A stretch of DNA of 64,000 nt. It comes from Dactylonectria macrodidyma (Eukaryota; Ascomycota; Sordariomycetes; Hypocreales; Nectriaceae). The DNA lies in the NCBI GenBank assembly GCA_020744425.1, contig JAGMUV010000001.1, positions 3,844,001 to 3,908,000 of the forward strand, in the 5' to 3' direction. Shown here in pieces: positions 52,001-63,626 of the stretch (within the stretch, counting starts at the first letter, position 1; each line of letters starts with the position of its first letter). Under the pieces are notes generated by a model, which had not been told where the DNA came from, did no database searches, and saw only the letters and a program-made list of their open reading frames with translations. The position numbers and the translations under genes are program-made.

Positions 52001-52490
52001 TTGACAAGTGGTCGGCAAAGGTCAGAGAGTCAGGGATCGGATGATTAACCGGATCCTCCCCTACTGCTAGGTCTCAGAGACCTTGGCTAGGAAGAGGGTC
52101 CAGCAGGGATTGGATTCCTTCCTAGCTGTGAGGTCTCGAGAGACTGACAGTTAGGGAGACGAAGGGCAGAGAGAGAGAGAGAGAGACCTTGCTGAGATAT
52201 TGACGAGTGATTGGCAAAGGTTAACTAGCTAGAGACCAGTTGATCAACCGGATCCTCCCTAGCTTACTAGGTCTTAAGGACCTAGGGCTAGGAAGATCGG
52301 CAGGGAGATTGGGTTCCTCCCTAGCCGTGAGGTCTCGAGAGACTGATGGCTAGAGAGACGAAGCAGAGACCTTGCTAAGAGGTTGACGGGTAGTCAGCGA
52401 AGGTCAGTCAGCTAGAGACCAGTTAATTAATCGGATCCTTCCTAGCTTACTAGGTCTTAAAGACCTAGGGCTAGGGGGATCGGCGGGAAC
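49010..52490. repeat. Hairpin-rich satellite: about 19 units of ~180-185 bp
   Basis: The anchor motif (gaccagttgattaaccggatcctt and variants) recurs about every 180-184 bp; anchors fall at 49051, 49233, 49413, 49597 and 49777, then continue to about 52430. A few units are shorter (about 120) or longer (about 250). Each unit carries two inverted motifs: CTAGGTCTTAGAGACCTAG (8-bp stem, 3-base loop, with flanking TAGC/GCTAG pairing) and AGCTC..AGGTC....GACCT..GAGCT. The hairpin halves vary together in several units. Units also hold a conserved acctcgcc(a/g)agg...tga(c/t)ga(a/g)t(g/a)gtc block. No open frames. Identity between units is moderate, so the array is not very recent. Confidence 0.9.
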
Positions 52491-53043
52491 CTGGCTAAGG
52501 CTGTCTTTTCTGTATAGTGAGGGATTAGTAGTGCCAGGCTAGCCTTTTCCTCTTCTAGACCTTAGTCAGTTAGTAAGGGTTAAGGTTAGGGGCTCGCAGT
52601 AGCTAGCAGTCTCTAGGAAAGGCCTCCAGCTTCTAGAGGGAGATAGTAAAAGTTAATAATATCCTTATAAGGACTAAGTTCTAATTAGCCTAAAGGGCGA
52701 AGAGCACTTAATTAACTTAGTTAAGATAAGATATATACTATATCTTAACCTCTTTTTAGCTAAGTCTTATCTCTATATTAACTAGCAAGCATAGCATTAT
52801 TAGCATTAGCTGTAATAATAAAAGCATTAGCCCTTATAAGTCATTCATTTCATTAAGTAAATCCAGTCAATCTAATCAATCCATAAAGGGGTTCTATAAC
52901 TATATATAGTAGTAGGAAAAAGGATTAAAAAAGAGGTTAGAAAAGGAAGGTTCTACTATTACTCAATTGATTAAGTAAACAGCACTATATGCCTTATAGC
53001 ACTAGGCTCAGCTTAGGGTCAGCAAGGTCTTACCATACCTTCA
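52491..53043. other. AT-rich spacer between satellite and decayed Gypsy element
   Basis: No gene. AT-rich, RIP-like sequence without a recognised repeat. Confidence 0.4.
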
Positions 53044-53460
53044 TGTAACAGTCGTGTTCCCAGGCTAGGCTATACGTAGTATAGGGTAGCTCGGAAAGGG
53101 TTCCTAAGGGATAGACCAGGGTCTATATTAGTAGAACGGTTAGGTCACACTTACTAAGCGGTAGTCGTAGTGTTACATTAGGTAATAGTTAATATATGAT
53201 AATGCGTAGTAGTCAGAGTAGATTAAGGTAACCAAGTTATATTAATAGCTAAGGAGCTGCTCATACTAGATATACACTTCTTAGGCGTCTATATAGTTAT
53301 AATATAAGTTAGATTATTAGGATTATTTAATAATCCTAATAATCTTAGATTACTTAGATTATCTAGTGTTTTAAGTAATCTATATGTAATTAGGGCGAAA
53401 AGTAAGGGTATTATTAGTATATATAATTAGGTTATAGCTTAGTTAGTATAGGTTATAATA
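53044..53460 (-). repeat. 3' LTR (left) of the decayed Gypsy element
   Basis: The first ~230 bases match the intact LTR with C/G-to-T/A changes. The rest matches only the right LTR at 63627 and contains an inverted TAATAATCCTAATAATC-type motif. It is less mutated than the right LTR. Confidence 0.8.
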
Positions 53461-53554
53461 TAATATCTCCCTTTCATTAGTTCTTATCCTTAAGACCTAT
53501 AATCTACGTGCCTATGCTTATAAGTCCTTTTCCCTCCTTTATCCTTTCTTTATA

Positions 53555-54154
53555 ATGGCTAACCGTATTATTAAGAAATGCAAACCTATTATTATAAAAA
53601 CTAAGCAATATAACGCCCTTCTTAAGGTTATATTTTCTCATTAGATTACTATAAAAAATTCCTACTCCTTCTATAAGCAGACTGGGGCAACCTATTCTTC
53701 ATCTAAGGATAATTCTTCTTAGTACTTTAAATACATCTAGCTAAATAAGCCTTTTTATAATGCCCACAGCCTTTCTCCTTAGTAGCTGTATAAAGTCACT
53801 ACTTATTACGCTTATTTTAAGTCTGAGTTAAAAGAGGCTAAAAATACCTATTACTAAATAGATATGAAGATTGAGTGTCTTTAAAAATAAAAGAAATTAT
53901 AGTTTAAGAAGATAATACGCACTATATCGCATAGTATTAATAATATAAAGGAGCTCGAGTGGGTAAAAAGAGAGGAAGCTGAGTAAGAAGCATAGTACTA
54001 AGTCACTTCTCTTTCTTCTTCTGAGTGCTATTCTTTTACTAAAGGTATTCTACTTAAAGATTTTTTAAATACATAGGATGGGGTTTACTTAGAAGTATTA
54101 TTAGATCTGTCCCTTATTATTACTTTTAATTTCATTTCTTCTTCTAATATTCTA
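53555..54154 (+). pseudogene. Decayed homologue of the antisense Zn2Cys6-like gene
   Basis: From the ATG at 53555 one frame runs about 200 codons without an indel, broken only by TAG/TAA codons. At the expected place, Tyr codons 37, 40, 47, 57, 60 and 68 follow the spacing X2, X6, X9, X2, X7. All are TAC/TAT, i.e. one G-to-A step from Cys codons. This is the Zn2Cys6 pattern after RIP. The downstream part is Lys/Glu-rich like the coiled coil of the intact gene. Sequence otherwise differs strongly from the intact copy. The MULE insertion lies at its end. Confidence 0.7.
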
Positions 54155-54155
54155 T

Positions 54156-54199
54156 GAGTAGTGCTATTCGGGCTGTATGATATTGCTATCCGGGCTGTA
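54156..54199 (+). repeat. Left terminal inverted repeat of the MULE
   Basis: 44 bp, perfect inverse of 56979-57022. Contains the motif TGCTATYCGGGCTGTAT twice (54162 and 54184), a likely transposase binding site. Confidence 0.92.
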
Positions 54200-54399
54200 T
54201 CGATCACATGACCACGTAATTTTCAACCGCATTCGGCAAATGCTCCCCGCCACACCAAAATTACAGTGTAAGTCAAAGAACGTGAATAACATCAGGCCAA
54301 TTCAATCAAGGTCAACACATCACAACAGCCCGCGAGCCCGGCTACAACCAAATCGTTCAAAAAACGCATTTCCGGTGTTTCTTCTGAAAAATAGTATTT

Positions 54400-56777
54400 C
54401 TATCGGTCCGAATAATATTCCGGCTGCGTAGCAGGAATGATAATGACATCTTCAACGGCTGACGACGCTGATGACTGTGACCGGGCCGGAGCCGCGGCCA
54501 CGGCCCCGGCGCCCCTCCCTCTACCTCGTCCTCCTCTAGATCCTCTTCCCCTTGTATTTGTATGGCCTCGTGATCTTGGCGTTGACAGTTTTCGGGACTG
54601 TTGGCTGCTTGGTGTGTCCACAAGCTCGGTCTGTGACAGCGTGCGCCGTACGCTTGGGTTGAGCCGGCGGGTCGTCTGTGGGTTTTGGCGAGGCTGCCGG
54701 GGGGTCTGTTGGCTTTGGGTCTGTTGCTGGGGACTCGAGGTCACACTGGCTTGTAGATATGAGGGTATCGTGAGCTTCTTATTCACAGGTATTCGAGGTC
54801 GGCCGCGGAGGTTAGCGACAACGTCAGGGTCGCGGATCAGTAGAAGTGGCTCTTCGAGGTCCTAGAGATAGAAATTAGTAGATTTCTCATACTAAGAGCT
54901 GTAATTCCTACCAGAGGTTTATGGAGCCACCAGCGGGGCAGGATAACTTCCTTTAACAACGGCTCTTTAGTCACCAGCAAGTCGTAGATATAGTGACTGC
55001 AGGGAAGACCGTATTGCTGTGTGAAGTTGCCGGAACACGGTCTCAACGGCTCGGGGGTCGGCTGCGTGAGTGATAGGAAAGCTGCCTCAGCAAATCGATG
55101 CTGCTTGACAAGCAAATCGACAGCAGCGTAGGTTATTTGTAAGGGAACCTTACCAAGCCATTCCCGGCCCATGTATTCTCGTCGCTGACGCATCATCATT
55201 CTAGCTGCCTGTTGCTCATAGTCACGCTGCTTCTTTTTCAACATCTGTTGGATAGCTTTGTGTAGGTGAAGCAGGTCACCGGTGCCGGTGACTAGGAATG
55301 ACTTCACATCCTTGTGAGCAGTCTCAACAGGGCTGTTAACCCTCTGGCCGAAGTTACGATAGCGGCAAATGTAGCACTTTGCCCACTGTTCCCGCCAAGG
55401 CATATACTCCCTTGAGATGTATCGAAGGATTGACTTTTGCTGTGGGTTGTATGCATCGTTCATCGAGGCCCAAGCCGCCTTGAAGTCACTCACTTGGTCG
55501 GCATAGATGACTCGGTGCCAGGCGGAAAACATCGTCTCGCGGGTCAATTCACCTTGTGTGCTAGGCGGCGGTGCTGGTGATGCTGAGTCTCGATTGCCGT
55601 AAGTTCCTTCATTGGCCTCGCGATAGAGGGCTTCATGATGTCGATCACTGAGACTAGGCGTTGGCATACAATCGTCATCATCGTCATCATCGTCAGTATC
55701 TTCATCAGCATCGGCGTCTTTTGGGTCCTTCCAACGGGCTGCGATCTTAGCCTTGATGTTGGCGTTGATGTGAAAGACGCACAACTGCTGCTGCGTGTCT
55801 GGAAAGGTCACATAAAGGGCGTTTTTTAGGGCTATTTCCTTGTCAGTGATGACAACAGAAGGCACTCGGATTCCAAGGAAACGGCGGAAATCATCTACTT
55901 GGTCACAAAGCCACTGAAATCCTTCCTCTTTTTCGGAGTTGATGAGGCCAAAGCCAAAGTTAGCTACAGACTTTTGGTCTGTGACGCCAGTGACCTGGAA
56001 AAGGTACATTTTAAAGCGATTAGTCTTGTATGTATTGTCCATACCAAGAACCTCTGGAAACCTCTTCCACATCAGCTCACACCAAGGATAAGTCCAGAAA
56101 ACAGCCTCAACTTTGCGGTCAGCACTATACCGTACGAGGTGCTTGAGACCCTGATCTTGGAGGGAGCCGATCCACGCCTGCGTCGCTGTTTTGCCGCCGA
56201 GGGATGCCTGCCGCAGCTTCTGACGGTCATTATAGATGTCTTTTTGTCGAAAGAAAGACGGCTCGATCGTCACATCACGTATGATATCACTCATCTCGCG
56301 GGCGGGGAGGGATTTGTGCTTGAAAAGAGATCGCTCGACTTCTAGCTGCTCTGGTGTGCGGCGGCGATGCATCACGTGTGCGGACGGGTCGAGGGACGGG
56401 CCGTGGTTATGATCAGAGACCGCGACTCGGTAGGTCCAGAGATAGTTGAGCTTTTGCGTTGCTGACGCTGTGATCTTGAACGGGCAGTCGACCTTTTGCG
56501 TACTGGATTTGCGTACACCAGCAGCTTCACACTCACGAGCGTCACCGCGGTCACAACGCAGTTGAATATAAGTTGGCTGCCTAACGCCATGAATCTCACG
56601 ATAGTTACCAGGTGACTTCTTCACTAAGGCGGCGCCGTTCTTGCGATAGAAGTCTTGCAGAGACTTGACGAGGTCATCCAGAGACGAGAATTGCGCTGAC
56701 GGCGGCGGCGGTGGGATTTGAGAACCTAGGGAAAAGATGCCGTTGACGGCATCGTCTTCAGCGTGAGATTGAGTCAT
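54400..56777 (-). CDS. MULE transposase, two exons, 775 aa
   Basis: Exons 56777-54912 and 54861-54400 join in phase 0 across a 50-bp GT-AG intron. An N-terminal FAR1/WRKY-GCM1-like zinc region (DCPFKITASATQ ... VSDHNHGPSLDP) precedes the MULE catalytic domain: LGMDNTYKTNRFKMYLFQV (first Asp about 243), VVITDKEIALKNAL (second Asp about 310) and CVFHINANIKAKI. A Cys/His segment CSGNFTQQYGLPCSHYI (about 579-595) matches the SWIM-type finger found after the catalytic core. An acidic Asp run (DEDTDDDDDDDDC) and a Gly/Arg-rich C-terminal tail follow in exon 2. The frame is open, so the protein may be functional. Start at 56777 fits the first Met of the long frame. Confidence 0.92.
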
Positions 56778-56978
56778 TGTGACTCGTGAGAAATGGTTGT
56801 GTGGAATAGCAGAGGGGCGACGCGATAGTAAAAGGTCTAAGTTGGCCTAGGAATTGCGATCCGATATCGCGGGGTGTTGTAAGCGAGGGTGATCACGTGA
56901 CTATAAGCCTTTCCTAATGTGGCTAGCGTTTTGGAAGTCATGTGATAAATTTCCCTCTTTAGGCAAGCGTATTTTGGG

Positions 56979-57022
56979 TACAGCCCGGATAGCAATATCA
57001 TACAGCCCGAATAGCACTACTC
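56979..57022 (-). repeat. Right terminal inverted repeat of the MULE
   Basis: 44 bp, exact inverse complement of 54156-54199, followed by target copy TATTCTAT. Confidence 0.92.
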
Positions 57023-57089
57023 TATTCTATATAGAATATCTTTAGTAAATATTATATATAGATAAGGTTCTTTAGTAGTTACTATAATA

Positions 57090-60000
57090 TTTTACTTTTA
57101 AAGTAGTCTTTTTACTTTATAAAATATATTATTTTCCTATTGATTTTCTTTATATTATGGATTTCTTTAATATAGTATTCTTTAGGGTCTTCTATTACTA
57201 GTTTATAACTTTATCTATTATTAATTAGAATAGTGTTTTCTATTAATTCTAGTAATAAGATATAAAAAACTGAGTAATATTGCATTTTTAAGTCCAGTCT
57301 ATAGTTATTTTCTAAGATTTTTTCTAAAACTTCATAAGGTCTGATATATTTATAGTTAAGTTTTTTACTTAGTCTATCTATTAATAGGTTTTTTATTACT
57401 AGTAGAACTATATCTCCTTTTAAAAAGGATAGTCCCTTTAGCCTTTTTTAGTTATAGTATTTTTTCATTCATCCTTATATAAACTTAAGTTCAGTTTTCA
57501 TTTCTTTATAAAGATTTTTCAGTTAATCTAATATTAGGATTACTTTCAGGTTAATGATTCTATTATATTATTATTAGTATGTATTTAGTATAAATCTAAA
57601 ATTAGCATAGTATAGTATAAGCTTAGTACTTTTATTAGTTATAGTATTATAACTCAGTTATACTATAAGTAACTTTTCTACCTAATTATTTTACTTATAG
57701 TTAATATAATATTATAAATACTACTTAAGTACTTAATTTATATATTCTATCTATCTATTAGTCTATAGTCAGAATGCTATTATAAGTCAGTAGTTTAATT
57801 CTAGTTAGGCCATTAAGGCTTACTAAAACTTAGATATAAATAGAAGTCCTCTATTACTTAAGATCTCTATTAATAAGCTATATATACTAATAATATTCTA
57901 TAGGAATAGGTAAGCGAACTACTTAGTATCTATTAACTCTTAGTATAGTATAAAATAGGAAAATTTTATAAATCTATTTATAATAATAAGAATACTATTA
58001 TAGAAAGTACTGCTTATAGAGTCTTTTAATAAAGGTAATTTTATAATAAAATCTATTATAATAAAGTCCTATAATCACTTAGCAACTAGTAGGGGTTATA
58101 GTTCTTTATACGGTTTATAGTATTATACCTTTATTTTATTATATAATTTATAGGATTTAATAACTTCTATAACTATTCTTTTTATACTAAGAAATATATA
58201 TACTATTTTAACTTATTTAATAGTTTTATTAATTCCTAAGTATTCGTATAGAAGGTGGTTATAAATATCCTATACTAAATGTTCTTATAGTTCTAAGAAG
58301 ACTTATAGCCTTCAGAGTCTGAGTTATAATTCGGAGATTGGGCAGGGGGCTCCTATTACCCTATCCATTTTATATATTTAATTATACTCCTTTATCCATT
58401 CGTAAAGTATTTCTTAAGACACTATTACTACGATTTAAACCGTTTTATTAAGTTTATCGATCTATTTAAGTTTCTTCTATATTTTATTAGGTTTATAGTT
58501 TTAATAATCATCTATCTCCTAATATTCCTTAGTATATTATTCTAAGAGGTTTATAAAGCATTATTTATATTATATTATATAGCTAATATATACTTTTATA
58601 AAGTTATTATAAAAGTATTAGTAGAATTTCTTAGCTAGGGTCTAGGGGTTCCTATAATAATTACTCTAATAGAAATAAGTAATTACTTAGGATCCTTATA
58701 ATCCTATTAAGATTACTTTTCTTTCTTACTATAGTAATTCTCTTAAGGCTAGGTATTTATTATATATCCATTATTTAAAGCTTTACTCAGGCTTCTATAG
58801 TCATTCTAATAAGTCTTCTAATAACTGGGGCTTACTTATAGCTATAATGTATTTTTATTTAAGATATCCTTCAGAAGTGTAAGCTAATATTTACTTATTA
58901 GCTTTTAGTATATTGACTTTAAAGTCAGGTTATCGACTTATTGTATTAGCTTATCCATTTTCTAAGCCTTTCTTATAAATAATAATATAGTCAAATTCTA
59001 ATAAGTATTCTATATAGTAAAGTTATCTTTTACTAAGCTCTTATATAATAGTAAAGTGCGAGATATTCTTATAGTCTATATAGACTATAATCCAGTATTC
59101 GCTTTCTAAGAAGTAGTATTAAAATTCTTTAAAAGAGTTAACTATTACTAAGAATTCTTTATTATAAATAAGGTAATTAAGTTCAGCTCCCTTTAGTATA
59201 TATAAGTAGAATGCGATTAGGTATAGGTTTCCTTTATCATCCTATTATCCAATTTAGGCTCTTAAAGCAAAGTTAGAAGCATCAGTTTCTAATTCGATTA
59301 GTTATCTTAAGTTAAAGGTTACTAAAACGGGTTTACTAAGGATAGCTTATTTTAAGTTATTAAAGGCTTTCTAGGCCTTAGTATTCTATCTGAAGTTTAT
59401 ATCTTTCTTTATAAGTTCTATTAAGGGTTTTGCAATTTTACTAAATCCACGAATAAACCTTTAATAGTAATTAGTAAATCCTAAGAAGCTTTATACTTCT
59501 TTAACACTTTTATCTAGTTTTAGCCAATCCTTAATAACTTCGATTTTCTTTTTATCTATTCGGATCTCATTTAGTCAGATAGTGTGTCTAAAGAAGTCCA
59601 CTTCTTATGTATAAAACTTGCTTTTCATTAGTTCTATAAGTAGTTTTGCATTTTATAGTTTCTATAAGATTATATATATATACTTTATATATTCTTCTTC
59701 TATTTCTAAGAAGATTAGGATATTATTAAAGTAGTATATAATGAAGATATTAAAATGTTCTTTTAGAACATTAGTAATCATTCATTAGAATATTACTAGT
59801 ATGTTTATAAGTCTAAAGGGCATTACTAAGTATTCGAACAGTCCGAATTTAGTTCTGAATACAGTCTTCTATTTATCTCTAGGCTTTATATAGACTAAGC
59901 TATAAGCGTTTTTTAGATCGAGCGCTATAAACCACTTTTTACTATAAAGGCAGTCCTTTAGTTCAGTAATTAAGGGTAGTAGTATTCAGTCCTTTAGCGT

Positions 60001-61200
60001 AATATCATTTAGCTATCAGTAGTCTGTAACTAATCAGAGTTTTCTATTCTTTTTTAAAATGAATATAACTAAGTATTCTATAGAGAATTTCGAGATTTTA
60101 ATATATCCCTTCTTTAATATATCTTTAAAGTATTCTTTTAGCGTTTATAGCTATATATTATTAAGGTTATAGAGTTTAAAGAACTTAGGCAAAGTTCTGT
60201 CTTTTAATACTATTTCATAATCCTATTCACTATATTTAAGTAGACCTATTTCTAATTCTTTAGTAAACAGTTTTTTATAAATATAGTAAGCAAGTAATAT
60301 ATTCTTTAACCTTTTATCTACTTCTTACTATTTCTTCATTTTTATAAGGTCTTTATTAAGCTTTATTAATTAGCTTTATATAAAGGCAATTATATAGTAT
60401 ATCTTACTATTTTAGGCTTTATAGTATTTATATTTTATACCTTAAAGTAGGAAAGTTTCTATTATTCTTTTTACTAATACTTTACTAATACTATTATTAG
60501 TTAAAGTTTAAGATCTTATATTATTATCTAAATCTAATTCTTAAGAAGAGTGATTATTAATATTATTAAAGTTCACTTAGCCAGTCTTTCAGTTTATTAT
60601 TAGGTTAACTCATTTTAACTATAAATACTCTAAGACTAAAGCATAGTTTACAATAAGTATTATATTAAATAAGATTCCTTTATTTCATCCTTTTATAAAA
60701 ACCTTAAGATAATTAAGCTCTTTAGTTATTCTTCTATTATTATAACTAAAAGAGGATCCTTTAAGATTCTATACTTTATATAGATTCGCTTTATCTTTCT
60801 ATAAGAGTTTTAATATATTCACTACTATAGAGTGGATATAGTTAAATTCTATGCTACTATTTACTAAAGCAAGCAGCCAGTTTCTCTTAATTCATACCTA
60901 TATTTCTAAGTATTAGTATATTATTTATACGCTTTTAATCACATATAGAGCTCTTATTTTAAAGGGTTCCGCTTCCCCTAGCTCTATGCCTATCTATTGC
61001 TCTATTATAAATAGTATTAGGAGTTTTTTATACTCTTTATTATCCTATCTTATAAAGGTTAGAATATCTATCTTTAATTATATTTATACTATGCATTAAC
61101 CTTATTATATATATATATTTAGCACTTAGGTTATTAGTAATCTATAAGTTTTATATTAGGCCTTTAATAATTAGTTAAATAATCTATATTATATTCTATT
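57090..61200 (-). pseudogene. RIP-decayed pol of the second Gypsy element
   Basis: Blocks align with intact pol in order, for example 57300-57440 with 40700-40840 (chromodomain-proximal region), 59550-59700 with 42930-43090 (RT) and 60960-61030 with 44340-44410 (gag-pol overlap). Changes are overwhelmingly C-to-T or G-to-A and leave stops in every frame. No protein can be made. Confidence 0.85.
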
Positions 61201-63566
61201 AATTAAGCAATACTAAGGTATTTATACTATTTCTATACATAATAATCTTTTATATCTTCCTTCTTATAAAGAGTTATAATAGGTTATCTATTTACTTAGA
61301 CTAAGAAGTAATCTTATTATAGCTTATTTCTAAAGTATATAATGCATTTATAATATATATATAATGCCTATAAGATTTCATTATATTTTCAGTATATTTA
61401 ATATATATAAGGTTTGTCTCTTTATAATTTTCATTCTCTTGGGTTTTGTAGGTTCATTCCGCTCTGTCGATATAAGGCTCGGATATAGATATTTGCTTCT
61501 TCTGTAGGATCTTATTATTCCTTAGCGAATTATTCGATTTGAATGTCTTCTATTATATATACTAGCGCGTCTTATTCTTCTGGAGTGATACTTTAGAGTT
61601 CATTATCTAATTCTGGGTATTCATCTATTAGTATGAGGATATCTTTATTCTTAATATTATACCCAGCCTTCTTAGCTTAGTATATGTCTCGTCTTACGCT
61701 AACCTATAGTCAGGGGGCAGGTTATTATATAATATAGCTATGCATCGCACTACTGTCTATTATAATAGGTTGCCTCTTGTTAATCTACTGATAGTCAGGC
61801 TGTTAGTTAAGGATATTAAATTCATTAAAATCTTCTATTTATATTAATAGTTCCCTAAGTTATTAGACTATAGTAATAGTATATATTTCATTATTAGGTC
61901 AGAGTGTAATAGCTAGATAGTCTAAAACTTGGCCTATAGGAATGGGTTTCTATTTCTTAGCTACTACTTCCTGGGTTTTTTCTTCCTATTCCCTTTTCTT
62001 TTCTACTTCGTATTAGTACGCTACTTCTCGTTTTATTTATAGCTATTGCTTACATACTTCTAGGTCATCTTTTTCTCTTTCTATTTATTAACTCCATTCA
62101 CTGCGCTTCTTTTTATAATTAGCTTCTTATAATTATTTACTCTTAGGTCTGGTTCTTCTGATTAGTCTTCTTTAAGGAAAGTCTTCGTATTTTAGTTTAT
62201 CTATCTAATCTTATATATTTACTGCATTATAGTTATATCTATTAAAGCCACTATTAAAGCCGCTTCGGATTATGTTAATTAACCGGATTAGGAGGTTATC
62301 TCCTTTCTTAACTGAATTAATACTTTAAGTAAGCATAGTAATAGGTTTAAATAGTTTCTTTTCCTTTCTGGGTTTCTTATAGTTATGTAAAAGGTATCTT
62401 AGCTTATTATAGTTATAGTAATTAAATGTTTTCTTTCTTTACTAGGGTTATTACTATATTACTCCGAGTTCTATAGGTCTTACTATAATACTATAAGAAG
62501 TATTAAGAGTTCATAGTTTCTTCTAGTTAGTATAATTCTTCCTTTTCTAACTACTATTACTATTACTACTAATATTTCGTTTTTCTATTTATTATTCGAA
62601 TAGTCAGTTATTAATTATAATAGTAAGTTTAGTATACTAAGTAAAGTCTGTAAGTAAGTCTATATTCTTAATGAGTTCGTCCTTAATATTATCCTTTAGG
62701 TTTTAATAAAACTTATTAATAAGATTTTCATTTAATTAATTGAGTTTTATTATAATATATTAGAACTCTAAGAGGTATTTAAATACTACCTTTATTTACT
62801 TAAGTTTCCTAATAGTATTAAGCGCATTATATTTCTCATTCTATTTACTATAGTTATTAATTAGTAATTATTCATATTTATTAAAGCTATTGAATATTAT
62901 AGTTATCTTAGGTTTTTACTAACTTAGGGCTTAGGTTATAAAGTCTTTTAAAATTAACTTATAATTCTAAGCTACCTTACCTTCTAATCTTCCTATAATA
63001 TATTATACTTTAAGTAGGTTACTTATAAATAGTAATAAGTAGTATATATAGTAAGACTTAAGGCTAGTAAAGTATTCTTATAGCTTCTTAGGATTTCTAT
63101 CGAACTTTAATAGCTATTCAGGCTTAATAATTTCTCTAATATTATAAATACATATTATTATAGTAGGCTATTCATATCCTATAAATTAAGCTACTTATTA
63201 TTCCTAGTTATTCTTAGTTTAAACTAGTTTAATAGTAAGTTTAGTAATCTTTCGCTCTATAGCTATGATAATTATATCTATAGTGAGGTTGCTTAGTAGA
63301 GCCTAGAGTTATGCATATAACTATTCAAAGCGCTCTTCGTTCTAGTACTACTCTTCTTCTCATATAGCATTAGTGCGCGTTCTTAGAGCTAAGAGCTTAG
63401 TAAGTCCTGTAAAGAGTCGTTCGTTCTTTGCGCAGAGCTCTCTAAGTTCTTCTTTATACTTATTATCAGACGCTTTTATACGTTCATCGCTATCTCTATC
63501 CTTAGAGAGCACTAGGGCCTTTCCCTTAAATAAGGGCATACTATTAGAAGATATAGTAAGTACTAT
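61005..63566 (-). pseudogene. RIP-decayed gag of the second Gypsy element
   Basis: Aligns with 44399-46915, including the slippery heptamer at 61023-61029, the zinc-knuckle region near 62380-62440 and the position of the ATG (63566). The stretch 63370-63540, the gag N-terminus, is less decayed and also diverged in sequence from the intact gag. Confidence 0.8.
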
Positions 63567-63626
63567 TATAATTTATTAGATATTACTTAGTATATAAGGT
63601 AACTATTTGAATAAGAGCTATTAATG

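Larger units (their letters stand above)
54156..57022 (-). mobile_element. Complete MULE DNA transposon, 2867 bp, nested in the decayed Gypsy element
   Basis: Ends are 44-bp inverted repeats that match without a mismatch (54156-54199 and 56979-57022), starting GAGTAGTGC. The element is flanked by the 8-bp duplication TATTCTAT (54148-54155 and 57023-57030). It contains one spliced transposase gene. Its base composition is balanced, unlike the AT-rich host, so it inserted after RIP had acted. Confidence 0.95.

Noticed and set aside
49010..52490. Regularly spaced repeats that could suggest a CRISPR array
   Set aside because: The organism is a fungus, units are ~180 bp of continuous related sequence without unique spacers, and they form a satellite.
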